DNA of 25,303 bases from JANPLN01 sp041736155. Its GTDB lineage: Bacteria > Bdellovibrionota > Bdellovibrionia > Bdellovibrionales > JAGQZY01. Each line of letters starts with the position of its first letter. The first letter of the stretch is position 1. The translations under genes were made by a program, and so were the position numbers. Below, in pieces: positions 14,455 through 21,365 of the stretch. Under the pieces are notes generated by a model. The model worked only from the letters and a program-made list of their open reading frames with translations, had not been told where the DNA came from and did not search any database. Where the stretch lies: NCBI GenBank assembly GCA_041736155.1, contig JBGSUL010000059.1:1-25303 (forward strand), given 5' to 3'.

Positions 14455-15625
14455 AACCCGTCTCCACCCCTAAATAAAAGTACTGTTGATTCTGTTGTAA
14501 ATCATCGCCAGGATTAATCACATCCGCACGATAGTATTGTGCGCGAATGCGAAAGTTTTTCTTTTTGAGTTGAATACCAAACTCTAAACCATCACCTTTA
14601 CCGTTGGTGTTTCCATACGCCCATGCATTGTAATAAGCAGGCACTACATCGGACTCGGCAAAGAAGTTTTCGTAGAAAAGAGAGAAAACATAATTATTTG
14701 TATGTATTTTTGTCCCCGCACCGATCACTTGACCATTATTAAATGTGTCTGGGGCCTCACTATTTTGAATCACATTTAAATAAGCAAAAGGCTCAAAGAT
14801 AGAATTCATGCGATAGTTGAATCCAGCAGTGGTGAACCATCCTTTAAATCCATAGTTAAAAAGAGAGTTATTGACCCCGCCGATGGCTGGGCCACCATTT
14901 CCTGTATAAAGAGTATTCCCATACTTTTGGCTCTCAAAAGCCACTTTACTGGGAAGGTCTTTAAACGAGTACAAGTTACCGCTCAGATAAGCTGACAAGC
15001 TACGATCTGCCCATTTTAAATAAAGACTTTGCGTTCTAAACGTCGGCGTCGCCTCGGCGCCCACTGTGCGTGGTGCTAAGGTTTGCGATGTAGGAATTAA
15101 AAATTGAGAAACAAATCCAACTTTGAGCTCTTCCGTGATCGGGTAACTCACTTCCGCATTCACTCCAGGGAAGGACTGACGGAACACGAGCAGCGGCATA
15201 TCCAACCAATCTTGATTGATGACTCCGGCTTTAGCATTAAAGAAATAAGCAGGTGTGTATTTTATAGCGGCTTCACGCACCAAGATGCCATTCGAGGGTT
15301 CAATGTCTCCAAAGAATGATTGACTGCGACCGCTCTCAAATTTACCGCGCAAGAAAACGCGCGCTTCCAAAGATTCTAAAAGTTGATATTTGGATTCTGC
15401 AAAAAGATCAAAACCACCGACTTGTGCACTTTGTGTTTCGAGAGCTGTGCTTTCACCATAAATACGGGCGCGCCAAATAGTTTCGAGTTGACCTTCTTGA
15501 GACTCAAAAAGATCTTCACGATATTCATAATCGTTGGAGAATGCCGACCCTTTAACTTGCGCATGCGCAAACAGAGGCAAAAGCATTGCAAACACAACCA
15601 TTACAACATTCCACAACAAGTTCAT
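14441..15625 (-). CDS. Outer-membrane beta-barrel protein coupled to the giant lipoprotein
   Basis: A 394-residue protein with a signal peptide ending near residue 22 (FAHA). The rest alternates short amphipathic strands and turns with many aromatic residues, for example 'SLYLKWADRSLSAYLSGNLY' and 'NYVFSLFYENFF'. This is typical of porin-like barrels, with room for about 14-18 strands. It ends in GYDRI rather than a terminal Phe. A G-rich site (AGGGG, 15631-15635) precedes the ATG. It is the first gene of the unit, and its stop overlaps the start of the 1803-residue lipoprotein. The specific barrel family and cargo are not recognised. Confidence 0.8.
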   Translation of the reverse strand: MNLLWNVVMVVFAMLLPLFAHAQVKGSAFSNDYEYREDLFESQEGQLETIWRARIYGESTALETQSAQVGGFDLFAESKYQLLESLEARVFLRGKFESGRSQSFFGDIEPSNGILVREAAIKYTPAYFFNAKAGVINQDWLDMPLLVFRQSFPGVNAEVSYPITEELKVGFVSQFLIPTSQTLAPRTVGAEATPTFRTQSLYLKWADRSLSAYLSGNLYSFKDLPSKVAFESQKYGNTLYTGNGGPAIGGVNNSLFNYGFKGWFTTAGFNYRMNSIFEPFAYLNVIQNSEAPDTFNNGQVIGAGTKIHTNNYVFSLFYENFFAESDVVPAYYNAWAYGNTNGKGDGLEFGIQLKKKNFRIRAQYYRADVINPGDDLQQNQQYFYLGVETGYDRI

Positions 15626-15926
15626 TAGCTCCCCTATTAAAACTTGGACAAAACTTGGTATATCAACATACCTTTATTCAATTTCCGTACCGATAGAATT
15701 TAAAAGTAAATTTCACCTAACCCCTTAAAATGACTGCGTTGCTTAGAAAGCTTGGCTATCAATAACTGTCTTTTTTGTGACGAAGTAAACGAAATTTGTC
15801 ACTCCTTGTAAATGTTTCATGAATCCAAACTAATATTTAAAGATTGCAACGTGTTAGATGTCTCAATATGAGACTGTTTTAAATGGCGCAGGAGTGTTAT
15901 AAATCTATTTTCGTCTTGGAGAAATT
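15626..15926. promoter_or_regulatory. Divergent control region between the barrel operon and nfu
   Basis: About 300 bp without a gene that must hold both divergent promoters; neither is clear. GGTAT/ATACC flank a short loop just upstream of the barrel gene. TTAAAATGACTG at 15725-15736 matches the inner arm of the inverted repeat at 4737-4860 over 11 bases. A perfect palindrome lies at 15860-15874. Confidence 0.35.
15860..15874. promoter_or_regulatory. Palindromic operator candidate upstream of nfu
   Basis: GTCTCA-ATA-TGAGAC, 6-bp perfect arms with a 3-nt spacer, 52 nt before the nfu start codon. The size and position suit a dimeric repressor. It does not match a binding-site consensus I can name. 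Confidence 0.35.
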
Positions 15927-16496
15927 ATGAAAACACTCAAAGTGAACGAGCAAACCTATCGATTTGAATTCGCGCAAACTATTGCTGAGAATGAGTTTTC
16001 AGTCGTCAATGCACAACAATCTGCTTTTTCTCCTCTGGCGAAAAAGCTTTTTGGTTTTCCGTGGACAGAATCTCTGGCTATTTTTCCACAAGCTATTGAA
16101 CTGACTAAAAAAGAGTGGGTGGATTGGGATGTTCTCCTCGAACCACTCGAAGGTCTTCTCAGTGAGCATATCAGCATGACGACTCTCTTGGAAAAAGCTC
16201 CTGTGGTAAAATCGTCAAACACCTCTACAGATGAAGCACAAGCGATTCAAAATTTTATCGAAGAAGCGATCAATCCGTCTTTGGCTATGCACGGTGGTTT
16301 TATTCAGTTGCACACATTTGAAAATCAAACCGCTTATTTGCGCATGGGTGGTGGCTGCCAAGGGTGTGCGTCCTCACAAGCCACTATGTTTGATGGTGTG
16401 GAGACTTCGCTCAAAGAACAGTTTTCTTTTTTGCAAAGAGTGGTTGATGTGACTGACCATGCCTCTGGCGAAATGCCATACTATAGCGAAACTTAA
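15927..16496 (+). CDS. nfu: Nfu-type iron-sulfur cluster carrier
   Basis: A 189-residue protein that carries and delivers Fe-S clusters to target enzymes. The N-terminal domain (about 1-85) fits Nfu_N, with 'SPLAKKLFGFP' and 'DWDVL'. The C-terminal NifU-like domain (about 105-180) has 'MHGGFIQLHTFE' and the cluster-binding 'GGCQGCASS' with Cys144 and Cys147, and ends in 'DHASGEMPYY'. The N-terminal domain differs from the A-type domain of E. coli NfuA, so the protein is closer to NFU1. The ATG follows GGAG at 6-nt spacing. No isc or suf genes are adjacent. A palindrome lies upstream, and a dispersed repeat starts immediately after the stop codon. Confidence 0.9.
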   Translation: MKTLKVNEQTYRFEFAQTIAENEFSVVNAQQSAFSPLAKKLFGFPWTESLAIFPQAIELTKKEWVDWDVLLEPLEGLLSEHISMTTLLEKAPVVKSSNTSTDEAQAIQNFIEEAINPSLAMHGGFIQLHTFENQTAYLRMGGGCQGCASSQATMFDGVETSLKEQFSFLQRVVDVTDHASGEMPYYSET

Positions 16497-16520
16497 CGAG
16501 ATCCTTCGCTCCGCTCAGGA
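16497..16520 (-). repeat. Dispersed 24-bp intergenic repeat, copy 2
   Basis: An exact reverse complement of 193-216. It abuts the nfu stop codon (16494-16496) and lies between convergent genes. It could act as a transcript-end hairpin but lacks a T run. Confidence 0.6.
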
Positions 16521-16565
16521 TAACGACATGCTGCGCTCATGACTATGAAAAAATATATGGTGCGC

Positions 16566-17252
16566 CTAAAAGCGTAGCATAAATGCTAATTGAAAAACGA
16601 AAGCCTCGAACTGTAATGTTTGATCGCCCAATGTAACAAATTTTCGAGTTTGGGTGTTTTGATAGCGTCCACCAACGCGGACACCATAAGTATCGGAAAA
16701 ATCCACCTCTAACCCCGCCTCACCATAATAACCAAAACCTGTAAGACCGTCTTTCGATTTAATGCCAGCGGGATCGTTTGCCCCAGAATTGATGGCTGAT
16801 GTGCCATAGGTGATTTCGTGATAACCAAATAAACCGCCAGCTTCTAAATACGGGCGCAGCCAGCTGTGCGGAAATAGTCGCTGTCTTAAACCCAAACCTA
16901 ATTGGTAATTGGCAGAATCAAAAGTGACATCAGTACCTGTATAGTTAGCTCCACCGAGAGTGGTGTAATTGTAAAAAGACTGGCCTTCACTCGACATGTA
17001 ATTAAAAGAGATGGTCACCGAAGTTCCGGAGTCATTGACCTCACGCTCACCGCCGATAAATGCATAAATACCGCGATCCATGCGAAACGCCGAAGACGGT
17101 TGCTGCACGTTAAAATCGACAAAACCAAAACCCGCATAAGTATGAATGCCCTTCATGCCAAATCCAGAAGTAAAGGGTGTGGCACGAAAGGATGTTTGCG
17201 CGAACACTTGCGAACTCAGAAACAAAATGCACAAAGACAAAAAATATTTCAT
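16566..17252 (-). CDS. Small outer-membrane beta-barrel protein
   Basis: A 228-residue protein. I start it at 17252 because AAGGA lies 6 nt upstream and the sequence then begins with a normal signal peptide (about 1-18, ending VFA); an in-frame start at 17288 would put a charged stretch before the leader. The mature protein has alternating strands ('IHTYAGFGFVDFNV', 'YQLGLGLRQRLF', 'GYYGEAGLEVDF', 'YGVRVGGRYQN') and ends with Phe (AFMLRF), the usual signal for the BAM insertion machinery. The size suits an 8-stranded barrel of the OmpA/OmpW sort. The YdbL-like gene lies 17 nt upstream, so the two form an operon. Function unknown. Confidence 0.8.
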   Translation of the reverse strand: MKYFLSLCILFLSSQVFAQTSFRATPFTSGFGMKGIHTYAGFGFVDFNVQQPSSAFRMDRGIYAFIGGEREVNDSGTSVTISFNYMSSEGQSFYNYTTLGGANYTGTDVTFDSANYQLGLGLRQRLFPHSWLRPYLEAGGLFGYHEITYGTSAINSGANDPAGIKSKDGLTGFGYYGEAGLEVDFSDTYGVRVGGRYQNTQTRKFVTLGDQTLQFEAFVFQLAFMLRF

Positions 17253-17269
17253 TTGAATCCTTCTTCCGC

Positions 17270-17689
17270 TCAGTATCTTTTTTGCCATTGACGACCTTCA
17301 TAATAATACGTCCCCTTAGGGTCTGTATTTCGATAGGTTTCGTAGGCACTCTTGAGTAAAAAACCATATTCATGCTTATTCAATTTGTTATATTTTGCAA
17401 TCGCCGAAAAAATGGCCTTACGATCTGCGTTTTCCTCATCTACCGTTTTTTTAATTTTTTCTTGTTCTGTTTTGGTTAGACTTTTTATATCGCGCACACT
17501 CAGCACAGCTTGCTCGGCTTCGCCTATATAACCCAAAATTTTATATTTTCTCACTTGATCCATACGATTCAGTTGCGACTTGAGATATTTTTTTGCAGCT
17601 GGTGGATTCATTTCAAATTTTTTGTATTGAGCTAACAACGGAAAACTGAATAGCAAAAATAGACCCAACACGAAAACTTTTAATTTCAT
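17270..17689 (-). CDS. YdbL-family (DUF1318) periplasmic protein
   Basis: A 139-residue protein with a signal peptide ending near residue 20 (LLA-Q). The mature part resembles E. coli YdbL: a 'GYIGEAEQAVLSV' element, then 'VDEENADRKAIFSAIAKYN', matching the YdbL pattern of IN-ERK-Y-IA-N, and a C-terminal 'GRQWQKRY' like the YdbL ending. In E. coli ydbL is linked with ydbH and ynbE, which act in phospholipid transport to the outer membrane. Neither is next to it here; the neighbour is a small beta-barrel gene. The ribosome-binding site is GGGGG, 4 nt before the ATG. The assignment rests on motif similarity by eye. Confidence 0.65.
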   Translation of the reverse strand: MKLKVFVLGLFLLFSFPLLAQYKKFEMNPPAAKKYLKSQLNRMDQVRKYKILGYIGEAEQAVLSVRDIKSLTKTEQEKIKKTVDEENADRKAIFSAIAKYNKLNKHEYGFLLKSAYETYRNTDPKGTYYYEGRQWQKRY

Positions 17690-17839
17690 GAATCCCCCAG
17701 AACGCTCTTTAGTCTTTGGACCAGAACTTGTACTCTTATTGTTTCAAAGAGCACAAAAAGATGCAAATCTGGACCCGCCGAAGGTCTCTTTTCCACTCAA
17801 AACATATAAAAAGCTCATCGTTTATAAATACTTAACCGA

Positions 17840-17847
17840 TATAAAAT
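17840..17847 (+). promoter_or_regulatory. -10 element close to the start codon (possible leaderless mRNA)
   Basis: TATAAAAT ends 4 nt before the ATG at 17852, which would place the transcript start at or near the A of the start codon. No Shine-Dalgarno precedes this ATG. No clear -35 box was found. Confidence 0.3.
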
Positions 17848-17851
17848 CGAC

Positions 17852-19603
17852 ATGTTACGTGTAAAGCCAATTCTGATTTCATACTGGCAACTTTCACTCC
17901 TTGTGACTTTGTGCCTTTTTGCGTCTTCTGCATTCGCTGGAGAGCAGGTTCATTTTGGTTCAGTTTTTGTAAAAGATAACAACTATCGTCGCGAAGATTC
18001 CATGCAAAATGTGAATAAACTCACCGACGGAAACGAACAACAAAAAAATCTCGAAGAGCTATATCCAGAAATTAAGCAAGAAAATACAAGGCTTCGACAA
18101 ATTCAAGCCACTCCCGTGACACCAGAACAGCCAGACCCAAAACAATCCGTACTGTTTGTCGCTCCAGAGCAACAGCCCATGCTCTACGATCCCAATAAAA
18201 ACACCCGCGTGGGCATTGTTAAGAACAACGAGCTTGAGCGTCATGTTGTTTATTTTATTGAATTGCGACCTATTCAAAACAATGCGCCCAAAAATCTTTA
18301 TCAAAATATGAGTACATCCCAAAGCCCGGCCGCTCGGATTGAGCCAGGTGAATTGCTCAAAGTTGTGGATACGAGTCAGGACTATATCAACAAAATGCGT
18401 ATGGATCGCGACAATCAAGGGGTGTGGAAGCAAGTGGCCCGTCGTAACTCTGGTGATCCTACTGACCTTTATGTTTATTACGATTGGAAGAATTTTGATA
18501 CCGTGCTCAGCACACAATCTGCCGTAGAACTGGATATCCTTGTTCCACGCGACATGAGCTCGGTGCCTGTCTTTACTAATCCTGGACCATGGACCTGGAA
18601 AGATTGTCAGATCGGGTCCTCCATATGTATGGATCGTATAGATCAGCACGTTGAAGCCTTTCTTTTAGATACAAGCTTCTCCTTGGTCAATGACATGCGC
18701 ACACGCCAAAACTCACTACAGCTCTTTTATAAAATTGGTTACCGCATCTACGATAAAGAAGGTATTTTACGCCATAAAATTGGTTGGATTCCTTCCTATT
18801 TTGCGCGCCGTAAAATATCGGTGATTCCTAAAAATATTCTTTCGGCCAATGAATATGGCTTCTCAGGATTCGAAACCGACGAAGAGCGAATTTCGCGTTT
18901 AGAAAAGTATTACGTCTTTGAGAAAAATATGTTTTCGGACAACCGCCTACTCAGTCGCTGGCTCAAAAAACGTCCGGGCGAAAAATTTGAAGTCTTTGAT
19001 AATACTTTTGGTTATGATTTCCTTTTTGGTTATCAAAACTTCGCGCTTGAACAAAGTTTCCTCGATCAAAAGTTCTCTCAACACAGTGCTCTTGTGGGAT
19101 TAGGAATTTATGCACCTCTCTACGTCGATCTGGAAGCCCAAGGGACGTTTGCACTCGGTATACCTATCAGCCATACCCCTGCCGATGATCCTCTGTTTAA
19201 AGCCACGCCGCTTTTTCGAGGTGACCAATGGTTAAATTATACAACACCGATTGGTGTTAACAACATTCCGCTTAAATTTGGCTTAGGTCTGTATTATTTG
19301 ACCATGTTCCAGAGCGAATTGGATTTTGGTTTTAAATCATTTGTTGGATTCCAAGCCAAACTCTCGCTTGAAAATGAACATTTTTGGGCGGATGTTCGTT
19401 TTGGTCCCACTGGTCAAGATCTTGGTTTTGAATTTTCCAATCGTGAGATCGGCGGAAGCTTGGGAATTCGTCTCGATCCATCTCGTGCGTACGAGAGCAT
19501 GACACTTTTTATTGATTATAGCACGACGACTTTTAAGAGTAGCACCAGTGGTCACACGACTGACTTTACAATTTTTAATTTAGGTTTGCGTAAATCATTC
19601 TAG
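17852..19603 (+). CDS. 583-residue outer-membrane protein with a large N-terminal periplasmic domain
   Basis: A signal peptide of about 29 residues (ending AFA) is followed by a polar, Gln/Asn/Pro-rich region (30-115), a soluble domain (about 120-330), and a C-terminal third (about 385-583) of alternating strands ending in Phe (GLRKSF), consistent with a membrane beta-barrel. Strand-like pieces include 'LVGLGIYAPLYVDLEAQGTF', 'LKFGLGLYYLTMF' and 'HFWADVRFGPTG'. 'DCQIGSSICMD' in the soluble domain could hold a disulfide. A lipoprotein gene follows after 8 nt, so the two products may work together. There is no ribosome-binding site, which fits a leaderless transcript. Family not recognised. Confidence 0.75.
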   Translation: MLRVKPILISYWQLSLLVTLCLFASSAFAGEQVHFGSVFVKDNNYRREDSMQNVNKLTDGNEQQKNLEELYPEIKQENTRLRQIQATPVTPEQPDPKQSVLFVAPEQQPMLYDPNKNTRVGIVKNNELERHVVYFIELRPIQNNAPKNLYQNMSTSQSPAARIEPGELLKVVDTSQDYINKMRMDRDNQGVWKQVARRNSGDPTDLYVYYDWKNFDTVLSTQSAVELDILVPRDMSSVPVFTNPGPWTWKDCQIGSSICMDRIDQHVEAFLLDTSFSLVNDMRTRQNSLQLFYKIGYRIYDKEGILRHKIGWIPSYFARRKISVIPKNILSANEYGFSGFETDEERISRLEKYYVFEKNMFSDNRLLSRWLKKRPGEKFEVFDNTFGYDFLFGYQNFALEQSFLDQKFSQHSALVGLGIYAPLYVDLEAQGTFALGIPISHTPADDPLFKATPLFRGDQWLNYTTPIGVNNIPLKFGLGLYYLTMFQSELDFGFKSFVGFQAKLSLENEHFWADVRFGPTGQDLGFEFSNREIGGSLGIRLDPSRAYESMTLFIDYSTTTFKSSTSGHTTDFTIFNLGLRKSF

Positions 19604-19611
19604 GAGAGATC

Positions 19612-20085
19612 ATGTTTGTGTTTTACCCTATCCTCCTCACATTACTTCTCACCGCTTGTGTCTCCTCTCCCTTGCCTACAGAAAATAAAATCTATGAGCG
19701 TGAGTACTCCGCGACGTACGAAGAAATTTGGCGCGCCTGCCAACAAGCTGTGATCTCCTACCCTCTTAAAATCAACAATATGGAACAAGGTGTAATCCAA
19801 ACCACAGCTTTGCGTAGCAACGTCTACTTTAAACCTCCTTATTTAGAAAAAAAACAAGCGGGAGGCTATCGCTACGACCTCAATGTGACGATGCTAAAAA
19901 TCAGTCCTAAAAAAACGAAGATTAGTATTCAAAAAAATTTGCAGCTCTATCGTGATTTTGTTTCCAACCCCGAAAGTCGTGTCAGTGATGGTTTAGAAGA
20001 GGAAAACTTACTCTATCGCATCCAGCGCGAAGTGGACATTGACCGCGCCTTGGTGAAAGCCTCAGGCGCTACACCGGGCACGTAA
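19612..20085 (+). CDS. Lipoprotein encoded with the outer-membrane protein
   Basis: A 157-residue lipoprotein. The lipobox LLTAC gives Cys16 as the lipidated residue. The body starts with a 'YSATYEEIWRACQQAV' helix and 'MEQGVIQTT', a pattern seen in periplasmic lipoproteins with a BamC-like helix-grip fold; I offer that only as a resemblance. The C-terminal 50 residues are charged and helical. AGGAG lies 4-5 nt before the ATG. It is 8 nt downstream of the 583-residue outer-membrane protein gene and probably its partner. A hairpin at the stop codon ends the unit. Confidence 0.75.
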   Translation: MFVFYPILLTLLLTACVSSPLPTENKIYEREYSATYEEIWRACQQAVISYPLKINNMEQGVIQTTALRSNVYFKPPYLEKKQAGGYRYDLNVTMLKISPKKTKISIQKNLQLYRDFVSNPESRVSDGLEEENLLYRIQREVDIDRALVKASGATPGT

Positions 20086-20108
20086 CTAGCAAGTTCCCTG
20101 CTAGTTTT
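20084..20108. terminator. Hairpin at the convergent gene ends
   Basis: AACTAGCA/TGCTAGTT (20084-20091 with 20099-20106), a perfect 8-bp stem with a 7-nt loop that overlaps the stop codons of both convergent genes. The T run on the plus strand is only four, so termination may be inefficient. Confidence 0.5.
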
Positions 20109-20721
20109 GCAGAGCGCGTTGTGCGAGTGCACTTAAGGTTTTATCTTTTTCATTGCGAAGAATGGAAAACTTCTCCGCTTCTGATTTTTGCGGATTCTCG
20201 CTTAAAACTTTTAAAATACTCTCGCGGAGAGATAAACTTTTTCCATGATGAAAGTTCATGGGATTATAAAGCTCTTTCCACAAAAAATCGCGATCCATGT
20301 TTGTCGATTGTGACAAAACCTGTAAAGCTGTGGCCCGCACCAAGAGAGCTGGGTCACGACTCATTATCTTTTTGGCGCGTGCTTCCCCGCGATCTTTTTC
20401 CACCAAACTTAAGGCCAACAGACCCGCACTGCGCACATACCAAGTGGTGTGCTTTTGTGTCCACAAGAGATCCTGAATGCTGTCTTCGCGTCCGATTTTG
20501 GCCAAGGCAATGATGGCACTCCAACGTTCGGCCATAGGACGCTCTTCGGTTTGCATCAATGTACGCAGCTCTCTGTATCCCACAGGGCCCATGGCTTTGA
20601 TGGTCATCAAATCTTCTTGAGCTAGCGATTGATAGAACTTTTGTTTGTCTAAGTTTTGAGGGTACTGTTTATTGGGGGCCGCCCAAAGCAATGCGATACT
20701 GAGGCAAAGAAGAGACATCAT
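20101..20721 (-). CDS. Exported HEAT-repeat protein
   Basis: A 206-residue protein with a short signal peptide (ending near residue 15, LLWAA). The rest consists of helical pairs typical of HEAT repeats: 'ERWSAIIALAKIG', 'VRSAGLLALSLV', 'VRATALQVLSQS' and 'LRESILKVLSEN', spaced about 30-37 residues apart. HEAT repeats bind other proteins. Its ATG overlaps the stop of the upstream gene in an ATGA, so translation is coupled and the two products are likely partners. The role is unknown. Confidence 0.75.
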   Translation of the reverse strand: MMSLLCLSIALLWAAPNKQYPQNLDKQKFYQSLAQEDLMTIKAMGPVGYRELRTLMQTEERPMAERWSAIIALAKIGREDSIQDLLWTQKHTTWYVRSAGLLALSLVEKDRGEARAKKIMSRDPALLVRATALQVLSQSTNMDRDFLWKELYNPMNFHHGKSLSLRESILKVLSENPQKSEAEKFSILRNEKDKTLSALAQRALQN

Positions 20722-21320
20722 GGTTTAGGTGTCTCTATCACGATGGTCGGAGCTGGCATTTCGCCTCCCATTTTTTTCGCCTTTACTATTTTTTCAAAAT
20801 CTTCCCATGGCATAGACATCGCGTCTTGTGAAGGAATACCCGTAAGCTCAGTAATGCGATTGCGTAGATGGTCATTTTCTTGGCGAAATTTAGTCAGATC
20901 AGCAATGTCTTCTTCGATCACAGAATACTCAGATAATTTGTCTTCGAGCTCTTTGATTTTCATTTTAAGAGGAGCGGCGACGGGCTCATCTGGCGAAGCG
21001 TTTAACATATCATCGATCATTTTTTGCTTCTCTTTCAGCTCTACTTCCAACCCACTCACTTGCTCGACAAGAAGAGAAACTTGGTCCGAACTGGCACCAG
21101 AAGCGCCGGGTGTCCCCGACCAGCTTTGTTCCGAGAGCATATTGCGCAAAACACCTTCTAAGCGCTCGACGGAGCCCATTTCCATAGCCAAGGCATTTTT
21201 TGGGCTGTGAAAACTGATCATTAACAGTGCGAGTACGCATAAAATAATGCTACCGAGCAGTGTCGTGATTACCATTGTACCGTGGGCCATGACATAATAA
21301 ATCAATGCTTCCATATTCAT
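20718..21320 (-). CDS. Membrane-anchored coiled-coil protein
   Basis: A 200-residue protein with one transmembrane helix (about 14-36). Heptad-rich helices follow at about 48-62, 80-104 and 116-156 ('VSGLEVELKEKQKMIDDML', 'MKIKELEDKLSEYSVIEEDI'), interrupted by Gly/Ser/Pro and Pro/Ala linkers. It ends in a Pro-rich tail. The topology suggests a short N-terminus on one side and a long coiled coil on the other. ATG codons at 21320 and 21314 are both possible and neither has a clear ribosome-binding site. It is coupled to the HEAT-repeat gene and divergent from the dihydroorotase gene. No family recognised; a scaffold role is a guess. Confidence 0.7.
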   Translation of the reverse strand: MNMEALIYYVMAHGTMVITTLLGSIILCVLALLMISFHSPKNALAMEMGSVERLEGVLRNMLSEQSWSGTPGASGASSDQVSLLVEQVSGLEVELKEKQKMIDDMLNASPDEPVAAPLKMKIKELEDKLSEYSVIEEDIADLTKFRQENDHLRNRITELTGIPSQDAMSMPWEDFEKIVKAKKMGGEMPAPTIVIETPKP

Positions 21321-21365
21321 CAGTCTGAGGGTATTTTGCGCTTAAATCAAGACAAGGAATCGACG

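Noticed and set aside
18059..18649. 196-residue minus-strand open frame
   Set aside because: Antisense to the 583-residue outer-membrane protein, with no start signal.
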